Of a stretch of DNA of 6,549 nt, positions 1 through 5,822 are shown one piece after another (within the stretch, counting starts at the first letter, position 1; every line of letters begins with the position of its first letter). Position numbers and translations under genes: made by a program. The DNA is from CADEEX01 sp040081555. GTDB lineage: Bacteria > Acidobacteriota > Vicinamibacteria > Vicinamibacterales > CAVVIG01. The stretch spans positions 1 to 6,549 of the forward strand of contig JBEBGG010000179.1 of NCBI GenBank assembly GCA_040081555.1. Reading direction: 5' to 3'. Below the pieces are notes generated by a model. That model saw nothing but the letters and a program-made list of their open reading frames with translations. It was not told the origin of the DNA and did not search any database.

Positions 1-112
1 CCCCGCCCTGTTTGAACGCCGTATGCGGAATTCGTGAGTCAAGGTTTTGTCTCTTGGGGTGGGAGAGGTGTTTAGGGACCAGGGGGCCCGGCGAGCGATG
101 GACCAGCCGACA

Positions 113-514
113 TCAGCGGTGGTCAGGCAGGCCGATCGCGAGTGACACCGTCGCAATCCCGGCACCTAGCATGACGAGCTGCAGCCACGAGACGAACCCG
201 ATGATCGCGACCTGGCCGCAGATCCAGACGAGCAGGAGCACCGCCGCGGCCATCGCGGCCGCCCGCGCGCGGGCGCTTCCCCTGAGCACGGCCACGGCAG
301 CGAACAGCGAAGAACCGCCGACCAGTACGAACAGGACGATGCTCGGAATCAGGTAGCTGGAGAACGGGCTCCCGGCGAGCCACGCCGTCGGGATGCCTTT
401 GGCGCCGGCGATGCCGTAGGCGCCGCCACCGAAGGCGTTGATCGCGACGATCAGCAGCAGGACCGCGAGTGGCCAGCGACTCATCGTCCGAGTGTCGAGT
501 TCCGTGGCGGGCAT
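113..514 (-). CDS. Small four-helix integral membrane protein, function unknown
   Basis: A 133-aa, very hydrophobic protein with four predicted membrane helices at roughly residues 14-35, 54-78, 86-106 and 110-128. No cofactor or catalytic motif is visible. Conserved-looking elements are a Gly-rich turn after helix 1 (NAFGGGAYGIAGAKGIP), a WLAGSPF segment in the first loop, and QVAIIGFVSWLQ joining helices 3 and 4. Small proteins of this layout occur in many bacteria as uncharacterised membrane proteins; I recognise the general pattern but no function. The start is uncertain. The Met at residue 11 (position 484, MSRWPLAVLLL) puts helix 1 directly at the N-terminus and is an equally good or better start. 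A TACAAT -10-like hexamer at 521-526 on the minus strand would start the transcript at about 514, which favours the shorter form or a leaderless longer form. The gene is divergent from the operon to its right, with no partner in the window. Confidence 0.8.
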   Translation of the reverse strand: MPATELDTRTMSRWPLAVLLLIVAINAFGGGAYGIAGAKGIPTAWLAGSPFSSYLIPSIVLFVLVGGSSLFAAVAVLRGSARARAAAMAAAVLLLVWICGQVAIIGFVSWLQLVMLGAGIATVSLAIGLPDHR

Positions 515-567
515 CGCCTGATTGTAGAGGGATTGTCGAAGGCACGGGCGCCCCGAGCGCTGTCGGC

Positions 568-596
568 TTGCCAGCCGGCGACGGCGGCCGTACAGT
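568..596 (+). promoter_or_regulatory. Predicted sigma-70-type promoter for the rightward gene run
   Basis: A TTGCCA hexamer at 568-573 (5 of 6 to TTGACA) is followed after exactly 17 nt by TACAGT at 591-596 (4 of 6 to TATAAT). The transcript would start near 603 and have a leader of about 105 nt before the ATG at 709. Nothing else in the divergent gap scores as well on the plus strand. This is by-eye matching only. Confidence 0.45.
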
Positions 597-601
597 GATG
601 C

Positions 602-619
602 CCCGTCCGGTTGGACGGG
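602..619 (+). promoter_or_regulatory. 7-bp hairpin at the predicted 5' end of the leader
   Basis: CCCGTCC (602-608) and GGACGGG (613-619) pair perfectly around a GGTT loop. It sits at or just before the transcript start expected from the 568-596 promoter. It could therefore be a 5'-end stabilising stem-loop or a DNA-level inverted repeat. There is no T-tract, so a terminator is unlikely. Confidence 0.35.
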
Positions 620-641
620 CGCGAGGTGTCGGGCAGGTCTT

Positions 642-653
642 CCACGATCGTGG
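642..653. promoter_or_regulatory. Perfect 12-bp palindrome, candidate operator
   Basis: CCACGATCGTGG reads the same on both strands. It lies about 40 nt downstream of the predicted transcript start and 55 nt upstream of the ATG at 709, in the gap between divergent genes. A repressor dimer site is possible. No regulator gene is in the window, and a 12-bp palindrome can occur by chance in GC-rich DNA. Confidence 0.3.
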
Positions 654-708
654 CACGAGGCTCAGTGGCAAAATGCAAGCAGTCGCCGCCCGGTCCCCCG
701 AGAGGCGA

Positions 709-1302
709 ATGACTACACGTACGCGGTATCGTGTCGAGGATGGGCGGTCGCGTATCGACCTCAACGTCAGAGAGTCCCGCCAGCTCTTCGATGGCCGGGA
801 CCCTGCGCCCTTTCACGAGCGCGATCTCGATGACGATGCCGTCGCATACCTTCTGAGCGCAGCGCAGGAGATTCCTCGGAAGCAACCCCTGGCGATAGTG
901 GTCACGATCTCGGACGAGCAAGAGCCTCGCCTGGCGCCGGAGGCGATCGTGGAGGCGGTGCGCAGTCACTTCACCTACGAGGGAGAGCAAGTCGAACGGC
1001 GGCTCCGCGAGCACGTGCGTCGGGGCCAGATGATCCTGGGTGTCGGACTCACGGTGCTCGTGGTCTTCCTGGCGCTCGCGGAGTTCACCGTGTCACTGCC
1101 GGCGGGGCCTCTGCGAGAGATCCTTCGCGAGGGGCTCGTCATCACCGGATGGGTCGCCATGTGGCGGCCACTCGAAGTCCTGCTCTACGACTGGTGGCCG
1201 TTGATCGATGAGCGCCGGCACGTCCGACGCATCCTGGATGCGACGGTCTCCATTCGCTACGAGGGGGGCACTGGTGATGAGCGCAGTCCTGGCGCGCAGT
1301 GA
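709..1302 (+). CDS. Conserved hypothetical protein with C-terminal two-helix membrane domain
   Basis: The protein has 197 aa. The reading frame stays open upstream to 469, but the start at 709 is chosen because GAGAGG lies just before it and the upstream residues look non-coding (Arg/Gly-rich, overlapping the divergent gene). The N-terminal 105 residues are soluble: a conserved-looking RSRIDLNVRESRQLFDGRDP block (residues 13-32), then PFHERDLDDDAVAYLL, then a beta-rich stretch (LAIVVTIS) and an amphipathic helix rich in Arg and Glu. Two membrane helices follow, at about 108-126 and 142-160, the second inside the aromatic motif WVAMWRPLEVLLYDWWPL (148-165). The fold suggests a cytoplasmic domain tethered to the membrane by a hairpin. 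I have a sense of related uncharacterised proteins with the same RIDL, PFHERDL and YDWWPL motifs, but no function is known to me. It is the first gene of the rightward run, 96 nt before the reductase, so a link to membrane redox or transport is inference from position only. Confidence 0.8.
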   Translation: MTTRTRYRVEDGRSRIDLNVRESRQLFDGRDPAPFHERDLDDDAVAYLLSAAQEIPRKQPLAIVVTISDEQEPRLAPEAIVEAVRSHFTYEGEQVERRLREHVRRGQMILGVGLTVLVVFLALAEFTVSLPAGPLREILREGLVITGWVAMWRPLEVLLYDWWPLIDERRHVRRILDATVSIRYEGGTGDERSPGAQ

Positions 1303-1408
1303 TTGTCCGGCGCGATGGGAACGGCGGATGGGCGAGGCCGTGTCCAACGGTGAAGCGATGAGTACGCAACAAGCCGGTGCCGGCGCCAGGAGTCGCCCAT
1401 GCGTCTAG
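1277..1408 (+). CDS. Possible 43-aa bridging ORF, doubtful
   Basis: An ATG at 1277 is preceded by a strong Shine-Dalgarno-like run, GAGGGGGG (1261-1268), at 8 nt spacing. The frame runs 43 codons to a TAG at 1408. It overlaps the end of the 197-aa gene by 26 nt and the start of the reductase gene by 10 nt, so it fills the 96-nt gap and could couple translation of the two. The peptide (starting MSAVLARSDCPARWE, ending RSRPCV) has no membrane helix or motif I recognise, and its third-position G/C (about two thirds by my count) is lower than expected for a gene here. It could equally be a chance ORF. Confidence 0.2.
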   Translation: MSAVLARSDCPARWERRMGEAVSNGEAMSTQQAGAGARSRPCV

Positions 1409-2712
1409 CGTGGGCGGCGTTCTGGGTCGCGGTCTACCTCTGCATGGCACTCGGACCGCTCTTCGTACTGCTGGTGGGCACGACGCAGACGAACGCTGGG
1501 TTCTGGTGGGACTTCGCGATCGCCCTCGGCTTTGCCGGCACAGCCATGATGGGCATGCAGTTCATGCTCACGGCCCGCTTCAAGCACGCTATGGCGCCGT
1601 TCGGGATCGACATCATCTATTACTTCCATCGCTACATCGCGGTCGTGGCCCTGGTCCTGATCCTGGCGCATCCGATCGTCCTCGCGTCCGACAACCCCGC
1701 CCTTCTGGGCTTCCTGAATCCTCTGCGGGCTCCGTGGCAGATGACCGCCGGGCTCGCCTCGATTGTGTCCCTGACGATGCTGATGGTCACATCGTGGTGG
1801 CGAAGGCGCCTGAGCCTGCACTACGACGCGTGGCGACGCTGGCACAGCGCGCTCGCCATCGCGGCGCTGGGATTGGCGCTCGCTCACATTGGCGGCGTGG
1901 GTCACTATGTGGCGGCGCCGTGGAAGCGGGCGCTGTGGACCGCGATTGGTGCTTCGTGGCTTGGGGTGATCGCCTACGTGCGCATCGTGAGTCCGTGGTC
2001 GATGCTGCGCCGGCCGTATGACGTGGTGGACGTCCGGCCAGAGCGCGGCGATGCGTGGACGGTCGTCGTCCGACCTCGCGGCCACCAGGGCTTCCGCTAT
2101 CATCCGGGCCAGTTCGCCTGGCTGACCCTGCGAGCGAGTCCCTTTGCGATGCACGAGCATCCGTTTTCGATTTCGTCGAGCCCGGTCGGATCTGAACACC
2201 TTGAATTCACAATCAAGGAGCTTGGAGACTTCACGGCGACGATCAAGACGGTTCGGTCCGGCGAGACCGCGTTCGTGGACGGTCCGTACGGCGCGTTCAC
2301 GATCGACCGGCATCCGGCACGGGGGTACGTATTCATCGCCGGTGGCATCGGCATTGCGCCGCTCATGGGCATGCTGCGGGCGCTGGCAGACCGCGGCGAT
2401 ACACGGCCAATCATCCTCTTCTACGCCTACCGACGATGGGAGCGGCTGACCTGTCGTGAGGCCATCGAAACCCTTCGGTCTCAGATCAACTTGCGCGTCA
2501 TCTACGTTCTGGGGGAGCCACCTGAGGGTTGGGATGGCGAGACCGGGCGGATCGATTCGGGAGTGCTGAGCCGGCACCTCCCGTCCACCCGGCGCAACCT
2601 TCACTATTTCGTCTGCGGCCCAGAGGCGATGACGGAGGCCGTCGAACGCGCCCTGTACGATCTCGGCGTGCCCCTCGGCCAACTCCACACCGAACTGTTC
2701 GACATGGCGTAA
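1399..2712 (+). CDS. NAD(P)H/FAD transmembrane di-heme reductase (ferric reductase/NOX-like)
   Basis: The 437-aa protein has a ferric-reductase-type membrane domain followed by a ferredoxin-NADP reductase-type FAD/NAD(P)H module. About six helices span residues 1-200. Two histidine pairs, each 14 residues apart on a single helix (H77/H91 in FHRYIAVVALVLILAHP; H149/H163 in WHSALAIAALGLALAHI), are placed to bind two stacked b-type hemes. The FAD site shows RYHPGQF (233-239) and HPFSISS (254-260), and GPYG lies at 295-298. The nucleotide-binding part shows AGGIGIAPLMGML (314-326), CGPEAM (406-411) and the C-terminal ELFDMA. Electrons would pass from cytoplasmic NAD(P)H through FAD and the hemes to an acceptor outside: ferric iron, oxygen or a cytochrome. 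There is no 2Fe-2S domain, and the layout matches bacterial NOX/ferric reductases rather than the short MsrQ type. The start at 1399 has AGGAG (1388-1392) 6 nt upstream. A cytochrome c gene follows after 5 nt, making that protein the likely partner. The physiological acceptor and NADH/NADPH preference cannot be read from sequence. Confidence 0.93.
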   Translation: MRLAWAAFWVAVYLCMALGPLFVLLVGTTQTNAGFWWDFAIALGFAGTAMMGMQFMLTARFKHAMAPFGIDIIYYFHRYIAVVALVLILAHPIVLASDNPALLGFLNPLRAPWQMTAGLASIVSLTMLMVTSWWRRRLSLHYDAWRRWHSALAIAALGLALAHIGGVGHYVAAPWKRALWTAIGASWLGVIAYVRIVSPWSMLRRPYDVVDVRPERGDAWTVVVRPRGHQGFRYHPGQFAWLTLRASPFAMHEHPFSISSSPVGSEHLEFTIKELGDFTATIKTVRSGETAFVDGPYGAFTIDRHPARGYVFIAGGIGIAPLMGMLRALADRGDTRPIILFYAYRRWERLTCREAIETLRSQINLRVIYVLGEPPEGWDGETGRIDSGVLSRHLPSTRRNLHYFVCGPEAMTEAVERALYDLGVPLGQLHTELFDMA

Positions 2713-2717
2713 CCGGC

Positions 2718-3164
2718 ATGCGCATCCTTTTCGCCAAACTGCTGGTCGTCGTGACGGGTCTGCTGATCGTCATGCTCGCGTTCCTCTTCGCATTGCTCCG
2801 AAACCCCTCGGACGATGCCCGGGTGGCGGCAGTGAACCAGGTCACGCAGACGACACCAGGGGCAGGCGTCGTCGCCCCAGCGACGAGTGACGCGAACGGG
2901 CGCACGCCTCAGGCAACCGCGGCTGCGCGCGGCCGGGCCGTGTACGACGAGCAGCGGTGCCGAGCGTGCCATTCCATCGAAGGTGAAGGCAATACGCGCG
3001 CTCCCCTCGACGGCGTGGGTGATCGCCTGACGGAAAGGGAGATACGTCTGTGGATTGTTGCACCGCAGGAGATGAACCCAGCCGTCGCGAAGCGCGGCTA
3101 TGAGCTATCGGAGGAGGACCTCAACGCGCTGGTCGTGTATGTGACGGCAGGCAGTCACCAATGA
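2718..3164 (+). CDS. Membrane-anchored mono-heme cytochrome c
   Basis: The protein has 148 aa. An N-terminal helix (about residues 5-27) acts as uncleaved anchor or signal and is followed by a flexible Ala/Thr/Pro/Gly-rich linker (about 30-70). The C-terminal class I cytochrome c domain has the heme-attachment motif CRACH at 81-85. M119, in APQEMNPAVAKRGYELS, is the probable sixth ligand, and a final helix (SEEDLNALVVYVTA) is typical of the family. The domain is small, about 75 residues. It should sit outside the cytoplasmic membrane and carry one electron at a time. The frame is open upstream to 2529 inside the reductase gene, but the ATG at 2718 gives the natural signal-anchor start. It lies 5 nt after the reductase stop with no clear Shine-Dalgarno sequence, which points to translational coupling. 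Electron transfer from the reductase to this cytochrome is inferred from adjacency. Heme attachment would need Ccm or CcsBA proteins encoded elsewhere. Confidence 0.92.
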   Translation: MRILFAKLLVVVTGLLIVMLAFLFALLRNPSDDARVAAVNQVTQTTPGAGVVAPATSDANGRTPQATAAARGRAVYDEQRCRACHSIEGEGNTRAPLDGVGDRLTEREIRLWIVAPQEMNPAVAKRGYELSEEDLNALVVYVTAGSHQ

Positions 3165-3244
3165 GCGGTGCCGAGGCGCCACAACAGCGTGTGACATTCC
3201 AGCTGGCACGATCATCAGGTGTGTGGGGGATCAGCCGTGACTGA
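3161..3244 (+). CDS. Possible 27-aa leader-type ORF between cytochrome c and SulP genes, doubtful
   Basis: The ATG at 3161 overlaps the cytochrome stop codon in an ATGA arrangement, and the frame ends with TGA at 3244, a few bases inside the SulP gene. Product begins MSGAEAPQQRVTFQ and ends VWGISRD; I recognise no family or membrane helix. Its placement, overlapping both neighbours, is that of a coupling peptide that carries ribosomes from one gene to the next. ATGA also arises easily by chance at a TGA stop, and the SulP gene has its own Shine-Dalgarno sequence. Confidence 0.2.
   Translation: MSGAEAPQQRVTFQLARSSGVWGISRD
3225..3230 (+). promoter_or_regulatory. Ribosome binding site deciding the SulP start
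   Basis: GGGGGA at 3225-3230 lies 6 nt before the GTG at 3237. The in-frame GTG at 3219 and ATG at 3264 have no comparable purine-rich sequence upstream. This favours initiation at 3237 and removes six residues from the longest reading. Confidence 0.5.
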
Positions 3245-5024
3245 ATCGCGCCCCTCCCGCACCATGGCACCTGGCCGCATCGCACGCCAGACAACGCGGA
3301 CGAAGCACACCGGCTGGATGCGCTGGCTTCCGGGGTTGAACACCCTCCGTCAGTACGAGTCGGCCTGGCTCCGGCACGACCTTGTGGCCGGTCTCGTGAT
3401 GACGACCATGCTCGTGCCGGTCGGCATTGCGTACGCCGAGGCATCGGGCGTGCCGGGTATCAACGGCCTGTACGCGACCATTGTGCCGCTGCTCGCATAC
3501 GCGCTGTTCGGCCCGAGCCGCATTCTCGTCCTGGGCCCAGACTCGGCACTCGCCCCCGTCATTCTCACAGTCGTGCTGCCGCTGTCGGCGGGTGAGCCGC
3601 AGCGTGCGGTCGCGCTGGCCGGAACGATGGCCATTGTCTCGGGCCTGGTGTGCGTTGCGGCGGGCATGGCGCGTTTAGGCTTCATCACCGATTTGTTGTC
3701 GAAGCCCATCCGGTATGGCTACATGAACGGCATTGCCCTCACGGTGCTGCTGAGCCAAATTCCGAAGCTGTTGGGGTTCTCCGTCACTCCGAGCGACCCC
3801 GTGCGTCACGCGTGGGAACTCGTCGGCCAGGTACTCCGAGGGAATACGAACCTCATGGCGCTCGCGATCGGCGCCAGCACACTCGCGCTCATACTGCTAC
3901 TGAAGCGCTGGCCGCGCGCACCGGGCATGTTGATCGCCCTGGTCGCTGCCACCAGTGTCGTGGCGGCCTTCGATCTCGCACGATGGGCCGGCATCTCTGT
4001 GCTCGGTCCTCTGCCACAGGGATTACCCTTCCCCCGCTTACCCCTTGTCCAGATCGACGACCTTGTACCGGTCCTCACCGGTGGCCTCACCGTCGCCCTC
4101 GTCTCATTCGCGGACACGAGTGTGCTTTCTCGAACCTACGCGGCGCGCCTGCGCACATCGGTCGACCCGAACCAGGAAATGGTGGGCCTCGGCGTCGCCA
4201 ACCTCGCCGCCGCACTCTTTCAGGGCTTCCCCATCAGCAGCAGCGCATCGCGTACACCCGTGGCCGAGGCGGCGGGCGCCAGGACGCAGCTGACGGGCGT
4301 CATCGGTGCGCTCTGCATCGCAGTGCTGCTGGTTGCTGCTCCCGCGCTGCTGCAGTATCTGCCACACACCGCCTTGGCCGCCGTCGTCATTGCCTCGGCC
4401 ATCGGCCTGGTCGAAGTATCTGACCTGCGGCGCATCTATCGCATTCAGCGCTGGGAGTTCTGGCTTTCAATGGCCTGCTTCGCGGGCGTAGCCGTACTCG
4501 GTGCCACTACGGGCATTGCGCTGGCGGTCGTGATTGCCGTGATCGAGTTCCTCTGGGACGGCTGGCGCCCGCATTCGGCCGTGCTCGGCCGCGTCGAACG
4601 CGTCAAGGGCTATCACGACATCACCCGCTACCCGGAGGCACGCGTGATCCCGGGCCTTGTGCTGTTCCGTTGGGATGCGCCGCTCTTCTTCGCGAACGCC
4701 GAGTTGTTCCACGGACGCGTCCTTGACGCCGTCGCAGACTCTCCGACCCCCGTCCGTTGGCTCGTCGTCGCAGCCGAGCCGGTGACGAGCATCGACGTGA
4801 CGGCAGCCGACGCGATTTGCGAGCTCGACGACGTCCTGCATGCCGCCGGTATCGAGATGTGTTTCGCCGAGATGAAGGACCCGGTCAAGGACAAGCTGAA
4901 GCGCTTCGAGCTCTTCACGCGCTTCGGCGAACGAACCTTCTTTGCCACCCTCGGCGAAGCGGTGAGCGTTTACCTTGCGACCTATCCCGTTGAGTGGGTC
5001 GACTGGGAGAATCGCTCATCCTAA
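3237..5024 (+). CDS. SulP family anion transporter with STAS domain
   Basis: The protein has 595 aa from the GTG at 3237, the usual size for bacterial SulP/SLC26 transporters. After about 45 basic N-terminal residues comes the membrane domain (about 50-440). It contains the SulP signature region (LVPVGIAYAEASGVPGINGL), LGPDSALAP, the FADTSVLSRTYA segment, and the FPISSSASRTPVAEAAGART loop typical of the family. The cytoplasmic C-terminus (about 470-585) is a STAS domain, with RWLVVAAEPVTSIDVTAADA at its core and AEMKDPVKDKLKRFELFTRFG near its end. It resembles the Rv1739c type of SulP protein. These proteins import sulfate, bicarbonate or dicarboxylates, usually with protons or sodium; the substrate cannot be told from sequence. 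No carbonic anhydrase or sulfate-assimilation gene adjoins it, so no substrate is favoured. It is 72 nt after the cytochrome gene in the same direction and probably shares its transcript, ending at the hairpin at 5044-5065. Confidence 0.95.
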   Translation: MTESRPSRTMAPGRIARQTTRTKHTGWMRWLPGLNTLRQYESAWLRHDLVAGLVMTTMLVPVGIAYAEASGVPGINGLYATIVPLLAYALFGPSRILVLGPDSALAPVILTVVLPLSAGEPQRAVALAGTMAIVSGLVCVAAGMARLGFITDLLSKPIRYGYMNGIALTVLLSQIPKLLGFSVTPSDPVRHAWELVGQVLRGNTNLMALAIGASTLALILLLKRWPRAPGMLIALVAATSVVAAFDLARWAGISVLGPLPQGLPFPRLPLVQIDDLVPVLTGGLTVALVSFADTSVLSRTYAARLRTSVDPNQEMVGLGVANLAAALFQGFPISSSASRTPVAEAAGARTQLTGVIGALCIAVLLVAAPALLQYLPHTALAAVVIASAIGLVEVSDLRRIYRIQRWEFWLSMACFAGVAVLGATTGIALAVVIAVIEFLWDGWRPHSAVLGRVERVKGYHDITRYPEARVIPGLVLFRWDAPLFFANAELFHGRVLDAVADSPTPVRWLVVAAEPVTSIDVTAADAICELDDVLHAAGIEMCFAEMKDPVKDKLKRFELFTRFGERTFFATLGEAVSVYLATYPVEWVDWENRSS

Positions 5025-5043
5025 GGCCTGTTACCTGCTTGCG

Positions 5044-5070
5044 CGGTCCCTCGCGCTCGGGACCGTCTTC
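5044..5070 (+). terminator. Terminator-like hairpin after the SulP gene
   Basis: CGGTCCC (5044-5050) pairs perfectly with GGGACCG (5059-5065) around an 8-nt loop, 20 nt after the SulP stop. The sequence that follows (TCTTCCCC) is pyrimidine-rich with only a few T. It is a plausible intrinsic terminator for the 709-5024 gene run, but weak by the T-tract criterion. Confidence 0.5.
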
Positions 5071-5295
5071 CCCGAGAGCCGTACGACGCCTCTACTGACA
5101 CGTCGCGTCGCTGTTGCTCGACACGCGCAACTACCTCGGCGTCCTGCTGGAGCGCTCGCCCACCTCGACTGCACCAGAACGGGTCGCCGGCGTGCCCCGT
5201 GCCGAGAGTGTTCAGAAGTGACCAGACATCGCCACACCTGTTCGATATCGTGCGATCAGTTGAGGCAATTCGGTTCCGGTAGACGGAGGGTCATC

Positions 5296-5679
5296 ATGAC
5301 AGCGCGTCATCGGTTCATCGCATGCGCATTCGCACTGAGCGTCTTCGCGACGGTACCAGGGTGTAGCACCGCGGTCACTCTTCGCTCCGGTATCGGCGGG
5401 GAGCGCGGCGTCGAGAGTCAGCGGCGTGCCTACGCACGGGGCTACGAGGTGGGCCTGGACAAGGGCCGCAGCGATGGGCGCAACGGGCGTCGTCTCGACT
5501 ACGAACGACACAAGGAGTTCCGCGACGGGACCAAGGGCTACAACAACCGCGACGGCGATCGAGGCGACTATCGCAATGCGTTTCGAGACGGCTTTGCGAA
5601 GGGCTACCGCGAAGCCTATGAGGCCAACATGCGCGGCCGCGACCGCGACGACGACCGGGGACGGGCGAGACGTCGATAA
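5296..5679 (+). CDS. Putative lipoprotein with GxxxG-type repeats and charged tail
   Basis: The protein has 127 aa. The frame is open far upstream, but the ATG at 5296 is chosen because GGAGGG (5285-5290) lies 5 nt before it and an export signal begins there. Residues 1-22 form a signal peptide with a basic start (MTARHRF), a hydrophobic core and TVPGC, giving a lipidated Cys23 if processed by signal peptidase II. The lipobox is acceptable, not ideal. The mature part has no hydrophobic segment. It carries glycine every four residues (G49, G53, G57, G61 in ARGYEVGLDKGRSDGRNGR), and the theme recurs as EFRDGTKGYNNRDGDRGDYR (74-93) and AFRDGFAKGYREAYEA (95-110), before an Arg/Asp tail. Proteins with similar repeated Gly-Tyr-Arg-Asp patterns are frequent in environmental bacteria and uncharacterised. 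Envelope location is inferred; function is unknown. It precedes two small membrane protein genes and follows a terminator, so it probably has its own promoter. Confidence 0.8.
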   Translation: MTARHRFIACAFALSVFATVPGCSTAVTLRSGIGGERGVESQRRAYARGYEVGLDKGRSDGRNGRRLDYERHKEFRDGTKGYNNRDGDRGDYRNAFRDGFAKGYREAYEANMRGRDRDDDRGRARRR

Positions 5680-5696
5680 CCGACGCCTACGTCGGT
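5679..5696 (+). terminator. Hairpin directly at the lipoprotein stop codon
   Basis: ACCGACG (5679-5685) pairs perfectly with CGTCGGT (5690-5696) around a CCTA loop, starting at the last base of the stop codon. No T-run follows, so it may protect the 3' end of the message or be a Rho-assisted end rather than an intrinsic terminator. Confidence 0.3.
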
Positions 5697-5822
5697 CGAG
5701 GCCGGCAATGCGGCAGCGGGACACTGTGCCGTATGAGACAGATCCGAGGCCGCCCAAAGGAGGACGCTAGGGACAGTTCTGGCGCGGACCATGGGCGGCG
5801 CACACGTGAAGAGGAGTTCACC

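Noticed and set aside
123..764. 213-codon minus-strand frame overlapping the small membrane protein
   Set aside because: Arg/Pro-rich translation without structure; the frame of the four-helix protein is clearly the real one.
1405..2688. Long antisense open frame (427 codons) opposite the reductase gene
   Set aside because: It mirrors a strongly supported gene; its translation is Arg/His/Pro-rich with no domain or hydrophobic pattern, as expected from high third-position GC.
3204..3218. TGGCACG as half of a sigma-54 promoter before the SulP gene
   Set aside because: The -24 element matches but no TTGC-like -12 element follows at the correct spacing; the same holds for TGGCACG at 651.
5031..5237. 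68-codon minus-strand frame after the SulP gene
   Set aside because: Arg/Ser/Ala-rich without motif and crossing the terminator-like hairpin.
5733..5822. N-terminal extension of the lmo0937-like protein to an upstream ATG
   Set aside because: No ribosome site before that ATG, and the extra 30 residues are charged and do not fit the 50-residue family; GAGGAG marks 5823 instead.
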